A stretch of DNA of 64,000 nt. Source: Methylococcus mesophilus (GTDB lineage Bacteria; Pseudomonadota; Gammaproteobacteria; Methylococcales; Methylococcaceae). The translations under genes and the position numbers were made by a program. Positions 37,325 through 47,310 of this stretch are shown here, in pieces. Each line of letters begins with the position of its first letter. Positions within the stretch are counted from its first letter, which is position 1. The notes under the pieces were generated by a model. The model worked only from the letters and a program-made list of their open reading frames with translations. It was not told the DNA's origin and did not search any database. The stretch lies in assembly GCF_026247885.1 (NCBI RefSeq), contig NZ_CP110921.1:620001-684000 (forward strand), written 5' to 3'.

Positions 37325-37696
37325 TAACGGTCCACCGGCAAGGCAGGAATTTTCGAAGGACGGCCACTTACAGCCTAACTGCCGTCGGGCAAGAGCCATC
37401 TAACCGCACGCGTCGTTCGGCGGGCCGTCTGCGGCCGGCGGCGTTTCGGCAATCGGCCTGCTGACAGCAACCGGCCGATTGCACTAGACTTTGCGCCGCG
37501 ACCGGCGGTACGGCCGTATCGCGTGGGGTGTCGCTGCGTCGGGTTGGGCTCGGCGCCCCCCATCGATGGGCGCTTCGAGAGCTTCTACCGGAAGCGGCCT
37601 ACGCTTTACACTTCATGCGTCTCTCTTCACGAAGATCGGAAGCCGGACTTCGGCTACTCCCCTCGGCGTTTCGCTGAAAATTTGCCAGCCCGAACG
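37325..37696. other. Intergenic region after array 2 with promoter-like element
   Basis: No gene is supported here. At 37461-37490 lies CTGACA, 18 bases, TAGACT, the same arrangement and flanking GCAC as upstream of cas10 and nudix-cad1. It is 207 bases before the GGDEF gene and may serve it, or may be a trace of another copy of the cas10 upstream region. The inverted pair AATCGGCCTG/CAACCGGCCGATT also lies around it. Confidence 0.45.
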
Positions 37697-39115
37697 ATGC
37701 GTATCGAATTGCACAATGTCACCGTCGCCCTTGCCTACGCCGCGGCAGGGTTCGGCACCTCGGCGCTGCTCGCGGGATACAGCTTCTTCCCTTCGCCGTT
37801 CTGGCCGCCGGCCGGCATCGCCCTGGCGGCGGCGCTCTTGGGCGGCACCCGGCTGTGGCCCGGCATCTTCGCCGGCGCCTTCTTCGTCAATTGGGGACTG
37901 TTCGGCGAACCCTTTCTCCTGGCGGCGGCCACATCCCTGGTCAACGTCGCCACCCCGGTTCTCGGCGCGCTGCTCGTCCGCTGGACGACGCGCTCCAGAC
38001 AGCCTTTCTTCCGTCTGCGCCACGTGGTCTGCTTCGTCGTTTTCGGCGCGCTCGTACCGGCCTGCCTTGCGGCCTCTGCGGGGGTCGCCCTCGCGGTCGC
38101 CTCCGGGCTCGTTCCGCTGACCGGCGTAGACAGCGCCTGGTGGCGCTGGAACCTTTCCGAAGCGGGAGGCATTTTTCTTCTGGGACCGACGCTGATCCTC
38201 TGGTGCGGCAGGCGCCGCGGGCGCCCGCTGCCGGGCAAACCTTGGGAGGCAATCACGGTGGCGGTCTCGACGCTGGTCTTCGCCGCCGTCGTATTTCTGG
38301 GAATCCGTGCGCCGGTGCACCCGTTCGAAGGACTTCCCTACCTGCTGTTCGCTCCGGTTCTGTGGCTGACCGTGCGCAGTTCGCTGCATGCGGCCACCGC
38401 CCTGTTGTCGGCCGTGGCACTGGTCGCGATCGGCGGCACCCTGCTACGGCATGGGCCGTTCCATCTCTTGGGAAGCACTCAGCCCTTGCTGAACGTCGGC
38501 TTGCTGGTGGTAGCCCTGGGGACCTCCACGCTGGCCACGGGGGCCCTGGTCAGCGAACGCCGCACTGCCGAACAGAAACTGCTGCGGATGAACGAGACTC
38601 TCGAACGGCGGGTGGCGAAGCGCACCGAAGAACTGCATTACCGCGCCACCCGCGATGGCCTCACCGATGTATGCAACCGCGCCTATTTTTTCGAGCGGGG
38701 CCAGGCGATACTGGCCGAGGCGCGCGATTCCGGCCGTCCCCTGGCAGCCCTGGTCGTCGATGTCGACGATTTGAAAGTCATCAACGACAGCTACGGCCAT
38801 CACATGGGCGATGCCGCCATCACTCGGGTCGCTGAAGCCTGCCGTGCCGGACTGCGGGCGGGCGACCTGGTCGGGCGGATCGGCGGCGACGAATTCGCCG
38901 CGCTCCTGCCGGACACGGACGAGGCCGGCGCCCGCCGGGTTACCGCCCGGATCGTCCGAACGCTTCGATCGGTTTCGGCTTCCGGGCCCGGCGTCGGAGC
39001 CAGCATCGGCGTAGCGATGCGCGAAGCATCCGATACCGGACTGGACACCTTGCTGCGCCGGGCCGATGCCGCCATGTATGCGGAGAAGCAAGGCCGTTCC
39101 GGCGCGGAGCCGTAG
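37697..39115 (+). CDS. MASE1-GGDEF diguanylate cyclase
   Basis: 472 residues. The N-terminal 290 residues are a multi-pass MASE1 sensor (YSFFPSPFWPPAGIALAAALL, WRWNLSEAGGIFLLGP). A short coiled coil (LLRMNETLERRVAKRTEEL) connects to the GGDEF domain with active-site RIGGDEFAALLP and an inhibitory RxxD site five residues before it (RAGD). It should make cyclic di-GMP with product inhibition. ATG 37697 is chosen because the frame upstream is unlike any domain. A PilZ gene follows two bases later. Confidence 0.9.
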   Translation: MRIELHNVTVALAYAAAGFGTSALLAGYSFFPSPFWPPAGIALAAALLGGTRLWPGIFAGAFFVNWGLFGEPFLLAAATSLVNVATPVLGALLVRWTTRSRQPFFRLRHVVCFVVFGALVPACLAASAGVALAVASGLVPLTGVDSAWWRWNLSEAGGIFLLGPTLILWCGRRRGRPLPGKPWEAITVAVSTLVFAAVVFLGIRAPVHPFEGLPYLLFAPVLWLTVRSSLHAATALLSAVALVAIGGTLLRHGPFHLLGSTQPLLNVGLLVVALGTSTLATGALVSERRTAEQKLLRMNETLERRVAKRTEELHYRATRDGLTDVCNRAYFFERGQAILAEARDSGRPLAALVVDVDDLKVINDSYGHHMGDAAITRVAEACRAGLRAGDLVGRIGGDEFAALLPDTDEAGARRVTARIVRTLRSVSASGPGVGASIGVAMREASDTGLDTLLRRADAAMYAEKQGRSGAEP

Positions 39116-39117
39116 CG

Positions 39118-39459
39118 ATGACCGAGGCCCGCGTCCATGCCGCCCGCCGCGAGCTCCGCTTGGCCTGCCGGGTCGAGTTTTCCGGCAGCTCGGCAATCAG
39201 CGGCACCACTCGGGACCTGTCCCCCGTCGATGTCTCGCTGCAAAGCGCGGCCCTGCTGACACCGGTTCCGCGCCGCCCCAAGCCGGGAGACCGGGGCGTA
39301 CTCACCCTCACCGTCCGCGGTCCCGGTCTGACCAACGCCTTGCTGAAAATCCCCTGCCGGGTGGCTTTCATCAACGGCAATATTCTCAACGTGCAGATCA
39401 TGACGGCGGGCCTGGACACCCACCAGCAGGAAACCTTCGATCTCTTGTTCAAGCACTGA
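39118..39459 (+). CDS. PilZ-domain protein
   Basis: 113 residues consisting of one PilZ-like domain. The RRELRLACRVEF stretch is a possible cyclic di-GMP-binding arginine motif, while the second motif is altered (TRDLSPVDVSLQ in place of D/NxSxxG). It starts two bases after the cyclase gene and so probably acts as its local receptor or has become a protein-interaction domain. It is convergent with the isomerase gene, ending one base from it. Confidence 0.8.
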   Translation: MTEARVHAARRELRLACRVEFSGSSAISGTTRDLSPVDVSLQSAALLTPVPRRPKPGDRGVLTLTVRGPGLTNALLKIPCRVAFINGNILNVQIMTAGLDTHQQETFDLLFKH

Positions 39460-39460
39460 G

Positions 39461-41812
39461 CTAGCGGTTTTCGAGGCGATTGAAATCGAACAGCGACGCT
39501 TCCACCCGGTCGGCCTTGCCAAAGGCTTCGTGCAAGGCATCGGCGTGCGCCCAGAAGCCCGGATCCGTGCGCCGGACGGCAAAGCGGGCGGCGAGTGCTG
39601 CGTAACCCTGCTCCGACCGGAGGCGGCTGACCAGATCGACGAACGCCGCCAGCCGGTTGCTCCTAAGCCGGTAGAAGGCATTGGGATAGGCGCCGATGAA
39701 GCCGGGTGTGACCAGCAGGGTGTCCTCGTCGGGCAGCCGCCGGTTTGCCTCGGAAAACAGCTCGGATATGTTGCTGTGGGCGCTGTTGCGGATCAGGGTG
39801 TAATGGCGGTCGACGCCGTCCACGCCTTGGACCGTCAGGAAACTCGATTCGGGAAGAAAGAACAGCACCCTCCCCCGCAAGCCGGCGAGTTTTTTCAAGA
39901 GGTCGGCGTTGGGGTCGTCCCGGGGGTTTTCGGCCAGGTCGTAGCGATGATCCAACACCGGCGCGAGATGCGCTTTCCAGAGTCCGAACAGTTCCGGCAA
40001 GGGATCGCCGGTCCGGTATTCCACGCCCGTGCGCTGGGTGAAATAGGCCTTGCTGCCATTGAGATAGGACTTCACTTCGCCTCCTGCCCCGCGATACCAG
40101 AGGTCGCGCACGGCGTTGCGGTCTCCCCCCGGCAGCAGGCCGAGGAAGTTCAGCTCTCCCTCCATCCGCAGAAAATCCATATACAGGCGGGCCTCTAACT
40201 GGTGCGCGGTGTTGCCGTAGACGTCGAAGCCGGCGACCAGGAGGTAGTGGATGCGCTCCAGCAAGGTGTAGCCCATGATGAGGGCGGTCTGCGGCCGGTC
40301 GCCCAGCAGTCCCTTGACCACGCTGGCACTGTCGAAATGACGGAACACGGTGAGCGCGGCGTTCGCGTTGGTCCCGTCGCCGTCCCACAGCATCGACAGG
40401 CTCGGGCTGCTGCTGCCGGTGAATCGCCGGTTCGTCAGTTCCGATTTGCGTTTCAAATATTCGGTCTGACCCTGCGAATAAGACAGCCATTTGGTGAGAA
40501 GCGCATTACTCTGCTGTTCCGTCGGAAGGCTGACCTCCTTCAGTACGTCGGCCAGAAACGCCGAGGTTTCGTTGAACGTCGGGTTATCGGGATGCATGAA
40601 CCCGATCCAGAAGTGGTCGGTGATCACGTTGAGGGCCACCTGGCCCCGGCACACCGGCCCTTTGATGAAACTCATGACGGTGAACTGCGCCTCGTCCAAT
40701 AACAGCCGGTAACGGGAACGTACCGGAATCTGCTCGAAGGCGATGAACGGATTCGCCGAGACCTTCGGATCGTAGGACGGCAGCGCCTTCACCGCATACG
40801 TCTCGTCCAGAAACCACGCCTTGATGCGCGCCATGCGTGCCGTGTCGAGGGCATAAGGCATGTGGGTCTTGGACACCAGGGCCGGGCGATGCGGGCGGAG
40901 GCGGTAGTAAACCCGCGCCACGCCCGGATCGTCGTAGGGGCGACGGGTCGCGATGAGATCGATGGGCCGACCCGGCGGCGTGCGGGAGCGGACGAGCTCG
41001 AAGTAGTCGCCAGGCGGAAGCTCGTCGAAATGGAGATGGGCGAGGAACCAGTGTTCGTACAGATAGCGGCTCATCAAGCGCGTCTTGGCATCGGCGCCGT
41101 TGAGGAATGCCTCCCAGCGGGCAATCTGATCGCGCTGCGCCCCGGTCAGGGCGGGCTCCGGGGCGGCGGGAGCGCCTGCTTCCAGCCACGCCGTGACCGT
41201 GCGGTTTTCCCGCTCGGGGAGCGGCGGAAGTCCGTAAGGCATGCCCCATTCGGGGTGCTCCGATTCGAAGCGGCCGATCTCTTCGATGGCCGGGCACTGC
41301 TGGCTGCGGTCCAGGGAAAAATCGTAGCGATCCTGGGGCAGTGAGCCGAATCGGGGGAAATCGAACCGGCGCTTGAGGGCCAGCAGGCGCGCCATCACGC
41401 CTGCTTCACGATTGGGCTTGGCGCCGGGGTTGCGCTCGTTGAGCACGGGTTGGAATCCCTTGTTTCGCCATTCGGCATTGCTGGCGGCATCCTGGAACAA
41501 ACGGGTGGGCTGGGCTGCCAGCAGGCGGGCGGCATCGTAGACCCGCTCGCCGTTGGCGCCGCGCGTCACCCCGTCGTAACTTCCCAACTGCAGTTGGCAG
41601 GGCGCATCGTAGCAGGCATGGCAAACCACGCAGCGGCTGTCCAGGATGGGTTTGACGTCGCGCCGGTACTCGATGGGCAGTGCCGCGATGCTCCGGGACT
41701 GGTCGAAACGGCCGGGGTCGGGCGCGCCGTAGCGCTGGTCCAACTGGTATCGGCCATAGGCGGCGCAGCCGGCGATGAGGGCGGCGAGGAAAAGCGCGAC
41801 AAGGGTACGCAT
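39461..41812 (-). CDS. cti: Fatty acid cis/trans isomerase
   Basis: 783 residues. Signal peptide with lipobox-like LIAGC, then the haem-binding motif in SRCVVCHACYDAPCQLQLGSY, here CxxCH. Further family segments are LFQDAASNAEWRNKGFQPVL and VCRGQVALNVITDHFWIGF. The enzyme is periplasmic and turns cis-unsaturated membrane fatty acids into trans forms under solvent or heat stress. It is transcribed alone on the minus strand, divergent from the DUF3313 lipoprotein gene across 197 bases. Confidence 0.93.
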   Translation of the reverse strand: MRTLVALFLAALIAGCAAYGRYQLDQRYGAPDPGRFDQSRSIAALPIEYRRDVKPILDSRCVVCHACYDAPCQLQLGSYDGVTRGANGERVYDAARLLAAQPTRLFQDAASNAEWRNKGFQPVLNERNPGAKPNREAGVMARLLALKRRFDFPRFGSLPQDRYDFSLDRSQQCPAIEEIGRFESEHPEWGMPYGLPPLPERENRTVTAWLEAGAPAAPEPALTGAQRDQIARWEAFLNGADAKTRLMSRYLYEHWFLAHLHFDELPPGDYFELVRSRTPPGRPIDLIATRRPYDDPGVARVYYRLRPHRPALVSKTHMPYALDTARMARIKAWFLDETYAVKALPSYDPKVSANPFIAFEQIPVRSRYRLLLDEAQFTVMSFIKGPVCRGQVALNVITDHFWIGFMHPDNPTFNETSAFLADVLKEVSLPTEQQSNALLTKWLSYSQGQTEYLKRKSELTNRRFTGSSSPSLSMLWDGDGTNANAALTVFRHFDSASVVKGLLGDRPQTALIMGYTLLERIHYLLVAGFDVYGNTAHQLEARLYMDFLRMEGELNFLGLLPGGDRNAVRDLWYRGAGGEVKSYLNGSKAYFTQRTGVEYRTGDPLPELFGLWKAHLAPVLDHRYDLAENPRDDPNADLLKKLAGLRGRVLFFLPESSFLTVQGVDGVDRHYTLIRNSAHSNISELFSEANRRLPDEDTLLVTPGFIGAYPNAFYRLRSNRLAAFVDLVSRLRSEQGYAALAARFAVRRTDPGFWAHADALHEAFGKADRVEASLFDFNRLENR

Positions 41813-42009
41813 TCAGAAATCTCCGGAAGCAACGCTCGGTATTTTCGCCCGGCAGCGGCGTCATCAAGGGTACATCGGGCCTAAGGTAGCAAACACGCCG
41901 CCACGGAGCTAACGCCGATCTTGGTTTCCCCTGGGCGATCAACTATCCTCCAGCCGGAGTTGTCTCGCCCGCCTTCCTGTCCATCGAGCCGAAACCGGAT
42001 ATCAATCGC

Positions 42010-42783
42010 ATGCGCCATAAATTACGCAACACCTTCGTCCTGGCCCTCACTGCCGCCACCGCCGGCTGTTCGAGTCTCCAGTCGGCCTCCGGTACAGCCA
42101 AGACGGCGGCGGTCGAACCGGCACCGGATGCCGGCTTCATCGCCCAACCCGGTCGCCAGACCAAACGCGCGGACCTGCCGTTCCAGAAAGTCTGGATCAA
42201 GCCCGGATTCGACAAGAGCGGCTACCGGGAGCTGGTGGTCGCACCGATTAACACCCAGTACATGATGGAAATGGACTGGCTGCACAACCTGAGTTCGGCG
42301 GCATGGGTCAGCGACGTCAAATCCGACATCGCGGAACTGGGCCAATACTTCCACGACCAGGTCGTGAAAGCGTTCAAAGAGGATCCCAAGCATCGTTTCA
42401 AGATCATCGAGCGCGCTGGCCAGCACAAGGACCCGGCGCTGCGCCTGGAACTGGCGTTGATCGAAATCGACCCCTCCATGCCGGTGCTGCACGCCCTGAG
42501 CTGGGCCGGGCCGATCGGCACCGGCAGCGCGGCGGGCGCCGTCAACCAGCGCCGGGCCGCCTTCGAAGGCCGGCTGCGCGACCTGCAGACCGGCGAGGTG
42601 GTCGCGACTTTCGCCGACCGCGACATGGCGGACGTCGGCCCGCTCGACCTGACCCGCCTGACCTGGTACGGCCCCGCCAAGGGCATCATGGACCGCTGGG
42701 CGGCACAATTCGTCCAGATCGCCAACCGCAATCCCGGCGAGGTAGTCACCGATCCTACGGCCTTCACCCTGCGGCCTTTCTGA
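42010..42783 (+). CDS. DUF3313-family lipoprotein
   Basis: 257 residues. Signal peptide MRHKLRNTFVLALTAATAGC with a lipobox ending TAGC. The mature protein contains YRELVVAPINTQYM and LELALIEIDPSMP, typical of DUF3313 outer-membrane-associated lipoproteins of unknown function. It lies 19 bases before the patatin lipoprotein gene and is probably coexpressed with it. Confidence 0.8.
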   Translation: MRHKLRNTFVLALTAATAGCSSLQSASGTAKTAAVEPAPDAGFIAQPGRQTKRADLPFQKVWIKPGFDKSGYRELVVAPINTQYMMEMDWLHNLSSAAWVSDVKSDIAELGQYFHDQVVKAFKEDPKHRFKIIERAGQHKDPALRLELALIEIDPSMPVLHALSWAGPIGTGSAAGAVNQRRAAFEGRLRDLQTGEVVATFADRDMADVGPLDLTRLTWYGPAKGIMDRWAAQFVQIANRNPGEVVTDPTAFTLRPF

Positions 42784-42802
42784 AATCCGCGGCCGGCAGC
42801 GG

Positions 42803-44140
42803 ATGGACCACGAAATCGCTCGCACCTCCTCGGAAGCACGGGCCGCAACCCCTATCGCCGCCTTCCGCACACCTGCCGACCGCCGGCCTAAGCGCGTCCT
42901 GCTCGCGGGCTTGCTGCTCACGGCAGCAGGCTGCGGCGGGCTGAAGCCGCACTCGCCGCCGCCGGCCGGAGTCGAATCCGAGGTTCGGATTCCCGGCATG
43001 CCCGGGGTAAGAGCATGGGGCGACGAATTCAGCCCGGCCTTTCAGCGGGATATCGTGGACTCCATCCGCCAGGAAGAACGCAGCGGCCTGTTCCGACAAA
43101 ACGGGACCGTGGACTTCCTCGCGATTTCGGGTGGAGGCGGCGACGGCGCTTTCGGTGCGGGGCTGTTGTGTGGCTGGAGCGCCGCGGGCAACCGGCCCAA
43201 CTTCAAGATGGTGACCGGAGTCAGCACCGGCGCCTTGACCGCGCCCTTCGCGTTTCTGGGGCCGGCCTACGACGATAAGCTGAGAAAGGTGTACACCACG
43301 GTCTCCTCGCAGGACATCTTCCACCTGAAATCCTTGTTCGGGATGCTCCAGACCGACGCCCTGAGCCTCAGCGACCCACTCGCCAAGCTCACGGCCGAAT
43401 ACGTCGACGACAAGATGCTGGCGGACATCGCCGCCGAGCATGCCAAAGGCCGCCGCCTTTTCATCGGCACCACGGCGCTCGATGCCCAGCGTCCCGTAGT
43501 CTGGAACATGGGCGCAATCGCGAAGTCGGGCCATCCGGACGCGCTCAAGCTGTTCCGGCAGGTCATGATCGCCTCCGCCGCGGTGCCGGTCGTGTTTCCA
43601 CCGGTCTATATCCCGGTCGAGGCCGGCGGGAAGCATTACGACGAGATGCATGTCGACGGCGGCGTCGCCCACCAGGTATTTCTCTATGGGCCGGTGCTGA
43701 GGCCCCTCGCCGCGGTCAAGCGCCTGGGATTTTCGGCCCCGCGCCGGCAAGGTCGGGTGTTCGTGCTGCGGAACAGCCAGATCAAACCGGCATGGCAGCC
43801 GGTGAAGCCACTGATCCGCTCCATTGCCCCTCGAACCGTTTCGTCCCTGATCAAGGCTCAGGGAGTCGGCGACATCTACCGCATTTTCACGACTGCCCAG
43901 CGCGATAGCGCCGATTTCAACCTTGCCTACATTCCGGACCAGTTGGACACGACCCGGTCGGACGAATTCGACAACCGGGTGATGAACGTGCTGTTCGAAA
44001 CCGGTTACCAACTTGCACGGCACGGTTATCGCTGGCAGAAAGCACCGCCCGGCTTCACCCGCGACGCAACCGATGACAGCACCGCATCTGCGCCGGTCAG
44101 GGAAAAACTGGACGGCGGCGGGCCGATCGTAGCGCCTTGA
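42803..44140 (+). CDS. Patatin-like phospholipase lipoprotein
   Basis: 445 residues. A long charged N-terminus leads to a hydrophobic segment and lipobox (LLLTAAGC). The patatin domain has the oxyanion loop SGGGGDGAFGAG, the nucleophile in GVSTGAL and the catalytic Asp in HVDGGVAHQ, so the Ser-Asp dyad is intact. It should hydrolyse acyl esters of phospholipids in the periplasm. Neighbouring lipid-related genes suggest membrane remodelling. Confidence 0.88.
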   Translation: MDHEIARTSSEARAATPIAAFRTPADRRPKRVLLAGLLLTAAGCGGLKPHSPPPAGVESEVRIPGMPGVRAWGDEFSPAFQRDIVDSIRQEERSGLFRQNGTVDFLAISGGGGDGAFGAGLLCGWSAAGNRPNFKMVTGVSTGALTAPFAFLGPAYDDKLRKVYTTVSSQDIFHLKSLFGMLQTDALSLSDPLAKLTAEYVDDKMLADIAAEHAKGRRLFIGTTALDAQRPVVWNMGAIAKSGHPDALKLFRQVMIASAAVPVVFPPVYIPVEAGGKHYDEMHVDGGVAHQVFLYGPVLRPLAAVKRLGFSAPRRQGRVFVLRNSQIKPAWQPVKPLIRSIAPRTVSSLIKAQGVGDIYRIFTTAQRDSADFNLAYIPDQLDTTRSDEFDNRVMNVLFETGYQLARHGYRWQKAPPGFTRDATDDSTASAPVREKLDGGGPIVAP

Positions 44141-44239
44141 TGGCGATGACCATTGAACTGCACCGGGCTGGCAACGGAGAATGTGGCCCGCGGTGGCACT
44201 CTCCGTTTCCATGCTGCAGGTTCCTGCGAGGATAAGCCT

Positions 44240-46132
44240 ATGCCCCAACGCAATTCCATCCGTCCCGCACTTCGAGCGCTGCCCCCGCTTCTGTTGGTCA
44301 GCTTGGCGCACATCGCCGCTGTTTCCGGAACGGCGCTGGCTGCCCCCGGACTCGCTGCGGGTCCGGGCGCAACGCCCAGCTCAGGTTCGACGCCTCCCGA
44401 AGCCACCCGGCCTCCTGCCGACGCGGGCCATCCGCTCACCGAAATCGAGTCGCTGGTTGCCCCTGTCGCGCTTTATCCCGACCCGCTTCTCGCCGAAATG
44501 CTGGTGGCATCCACCTACCCGCTGGAAGTGGTCCAGGCGTCGCGCTGGCTGGGTTCCCACCCCGAGCCCTCCGCCGTAAAAGACAAGGATTGGGATGCCA
44601 GTATCCAGCGCCTGATCGAGCTACCCTCGATCATCAAGATGATGAACGATCACCTCGAATGGACAACCCAACTCGGTGATGCCTTTCTCGCCAAGCCGGC
44701 GGAATTGATGGACGCGATTCAATCCTTGCGGCAACGCGCCAGGGAATCCGGCTTCTTGAAAGACAGCGCCGAACAGAAAGTCACGACCAAGACCGTGCCA
44801 TCCGCCGCTGGAACCGAGGTGCAGGCCCCCGAAGGCCAGCCTCAGGCAACACCGGCAACTCAAAGAAAAGAGGTGATCGGGATCGAACCGGCCAAACCCG
44901 ATACCGTTTACGTGCCGCAATACAACCCCGAACAGGTCTATTCCGCGCCCCTGGCATCGCCCCCCTATGCTTATCCCGCTGCCGCGCCGGCTGGCGGCTA
45001 CGCCTATTACCCCGCACCGACGCCGGCGTCCACGACCTCCGGCACCGACCCGTGGATGACATTCGGTGCAGGCGCGCTGATCGGTGGACTGCTGACCTGG
45101 GGCATCATGGAATGGGCGGATGACGACGACTGGCATGGTTACTACGGCGGTTACTACCCGCCCGTCAGCCATTACTACGGCAACGCCGTATGCAGAAGCG
45201 GAAGCTGCTGGTACGGCGGCGGTTCCGGCGGCGTCGCCGTCGACCGGGGAGACGTCAACCGCAACCGGAATATCAATATTTCGGGCAACGAGATCAATAT
45301 CGACCGGGATGGGACCTTCCGCCAGGACCGGCTGAAGGATCTGCGTCAGCGCACGGACTGGACGCCCGACCCCCGCCACCGGCGGGGCCAGCCGTACCCG
45401 GAACCCGTCAAGCAACGGCTCGGCCAAACCGCACAACCCGGATTGGCCGGAGACCGCCGGGGCGTGCCCGACGCCCTTCCGGCCGACAGACGAGGGTTCG
45501 GCAAGCCCGGAGAGTGGGAGGGACCGCCCGGGCAAGGCGGCGAGCGCAGACCGTCGAGCGCCGAAATTCGCAGCCGGCTGGCACAAGGGCCAGACGCCTC
45601 GGTCGAATCCGCCGGAGCGCTGGCACAGAACCGAGGAAACGCCGAAATGCAATCCCGTTCTAAGCGGGGAAGCGGCTCCAGTTCCCTGGAAGGCGTCAGG
45701 ACGGCCGGCTCGGAGACCCGGATCGAGAGCCGGCGCGGCGCGCAAAGCCGCCGGACCGAGTCCCTGGCCGGATTTCAGCAGCGCCTGCCGGAGCCATCCG
45801 GGGAACGGCTGGGTGGGCAGTCCAGGTCGGAGCAGCGCCAGCGTCTGCAGGCCCCGGACAAGCCGCAATCGGCCGAACGGCGCATTGCCGCACCGCAACC
45901 TGGGCAAGCGCTTGGCGGAGGGCGCAACCCCGCGCGGCAGGGCAACGCCGCCCGGATGGGAGAATCCAACAAGCCGAATGCCTTCGAAGGCATGGGCGAA
46001 ACCAGGCGAACTCAGAATTTCAGCCAGCGCGGAGCGGCCAGCCGGGCCAATATGGGCGCGGCAAACCGGCAAAACCGGGGCGGAGGAGGGGAAAGGGCCG
46101 GACTTCGCGGCGGCGGAGGTCGGCGCCGATGA
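44240..46132 (+). CDS. DUF3300-family exported protein
   Basis: 630 residues. Signal peptide (LRALPPLLLVSLAHIAAVSG), then the DUF3300 domain: VAPVALYPDPLLAEMLVAST, DWDASIQRLIELPSIIKMM and KPDTVYVPQYNPEQVYS. A glycine/tyrosine-rich segment (GYYGGYYPPVSHYYG) is followed by a long low-complexity, Arg/Gln/Gly-rich tail. Function unknown. ATG 44240 is used as it starts the signal peptide. The next gene is DUF2950, a frequent partner. Confidence 0.88.
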   Translation: MPQRNSIRPALRALPPLLLVSLAHIAAVSGTALAAPGLAAGPGATPSSGSTPPEATRPPADAGHPLTEIESLVAPVALYPDPLLAEMLVASTYPLEVVQASRWLGSHPEPSAVKDKDWDASIQRLIELPSIIKMMNDHLEWTTQLGDAFLAKPAELMDAIQSLRQRARESGFLKDSAEQKVTTKTVPSAAGTEVQAPEGQPQATPATQRKEVIGIEPAKPDTVYVPQYNPEQVYSAPLASPPYAYPAAAPAGGYAYYPAPTPASTTSGTDPWMTFGAGALIGGLLTWGIMEWADDDDWHGYYGGYYPPVSHYYGNAVCRSGSCWYGGGSGGVAVDRGDVNRNRNINISGNEINIDRDGTFRQDRLKDLRQRTDWTPDPRHRRGQPYPEPVKQRLGQTAQPGLAGDRRGVPDALPADRRGFGKPGEWEGPPGQGGERRPSSAEIRSRLAQGPDASVESAGALAQNRGNAEMQSRSKRGSGSSSLEGVRTAGSETRIESRRGAQSRRTESLAGFQQRLPEPSGERLGGQSRSEQRQRLQAPDKPQSAERRIAAPQPGQALGGGRNPARQGNAARMGESNKPNAFEGMGETRRTQNFSQRGAASRANMGAANRQNRGGGGERAGLRGGGGRRR

Positions 46133-46254
46133 CGCCGGTATCCAACATTCAGATCAAACGTCGCGTCCGCGCCGGAACTCCGTACGGACATCCCGCGCAA
46201 GGCTCATCCGCATTCGTCAATCCCCTTCTGGCATCCAAGATCGAGGTTCCCGTC

Positions 46255-47229
46255 ATGCATCCTGCGTTTCGAATGTTCCTTCTCACGGTATTCGCGCTGG
46301 CTCCTTTGTCCTGCTTTGCTTCGCCGGCCAGTTCTGCTCCACCGGCCGGCGTCTCCAGACGGCCGGAGAGCGATGCCCGACGCTTCCCTTCGCCGGAAGA
46401 AGCCGTTAAAGCCCTGGTCGATGCGGCCCGTGGGGGAGATCAAAAACGGTTTGCCGATCTGTTCGGCAGCCGCTATGCGGAGCTTCTGTCTTCGGGAGAC
46501 GCGATCCAGGACAAGAACGACCGGGACGCGTTCGTGGCGAAAGCACAAGAACGGACCGCCATAAAAAACATCGACGATCACCGCGCCATTCTGCAGGTAG
46601 GCGCCGCAGACTGGCCATTCCCGATCCCGCTCACCAAACAAGGAGAAAGCTGGCAGTTCGACGCCGAACAGGGCCAGGAAGAAATCATCAACCGACGGGT
46701 GGGCCGCAACGAACTCAGCACCCTGGGGGTGATCAACGCTTATGTGGAGGCCCAATTCGAGTACGCTGGCGCGGACAGGGATGGCGACGGGGTAGCCGAA
46801 TATGCGCAAAAGCTCGGCAGCACGCCGGGCTCGTTCGACGGCCTCTATTGGGCCCCGGAACCGGGTCAACTGCAAAGCCCTCTGGGTCCCTTGGTTGCCG
46901 AAGCGAGGGCCGCCGGCTACCAAGCTAAAGGCACGGCGGATAAATCGTGGCCCTACCACGGCTATTATTACCGGATCCTGACCCGGCAGGGCAGCGATGC
47001 GCCCGGTGGGAAATACGATTATGTGATAAACGGCAACATGATCGCCGGCTTCGGTTTGGTGGCCTTTCCCGCATACTACGGTTCGTCCGGAGTCATGACG
47101 TTCATCGTCAATCATCAAGGCAAGATCTACCAGCGGGATCTGGGGCCGGAGACGGCCAAACTGGCGAACACCTTGAAGGAGTACAACCCGGGAGCCGGGT
47201 GGGAACTGGTCACGAATGGCGGGAAGTGA
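46255..47229 (+). CDS. DUF2950-family exported protein
   Basis: 324 residues with a Sec signal peptide (FRMFLLTVFALAPLSCFA). Family features are FPSPEEAVKALVDAARGGD, WQFDAEQGQEEIINRRVGRNE and the C-terminal GYYYRILTRQGSDAPGG with AFPAYYGSSGVMTF. Function unknown; genes of this family are often next to DUF3300 genes, as here. ATG 46255 is preferred because the upstream frame lacks a signal peptide. Confidence 0.9.
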   Translation: MHPAFRMFLLTVFALAPLSCFASPASSAPPAGVSRRPESDARRFPSPEEAVKALVDAARGGDQKRFADLFGSRYAELLSSGDAIQDKNDRDAFVAKAQERTAIKNIDDHRAILQVGAADWPFPIPLTKQGESWQFDAEQGQEEIINRRVGRNELSTLGVINAYVEAQFEYAGADRDGDGVAEYAQKLGSTPGSFDGLYWAPEPGQLQSPLGPLVAEARAAGYQAKGTADKSWPYHGYYYRILTRQGSDAPGGKYDYVINGNMIAGFGLVAFPAYYGSSGVMTFIVNHQGKIYQRDLGPETAKLANTLKEYNPGAGWELVTNGGK

Positions 47230-47310
47230 ATTGAGCAGTATCCCAACCCTGCGCTGGCGTCCTTGCGACAGCAAAAATGCGGAGGCTCAGCGGCTCGTCG
47301 AGGAATCCCT

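Noticed and set aside
44153-44239. N-terminal extension of the DUF3300 protein
   Set aside because: The signal peptide begins at ATG 44240; the upstream residues lack homology.
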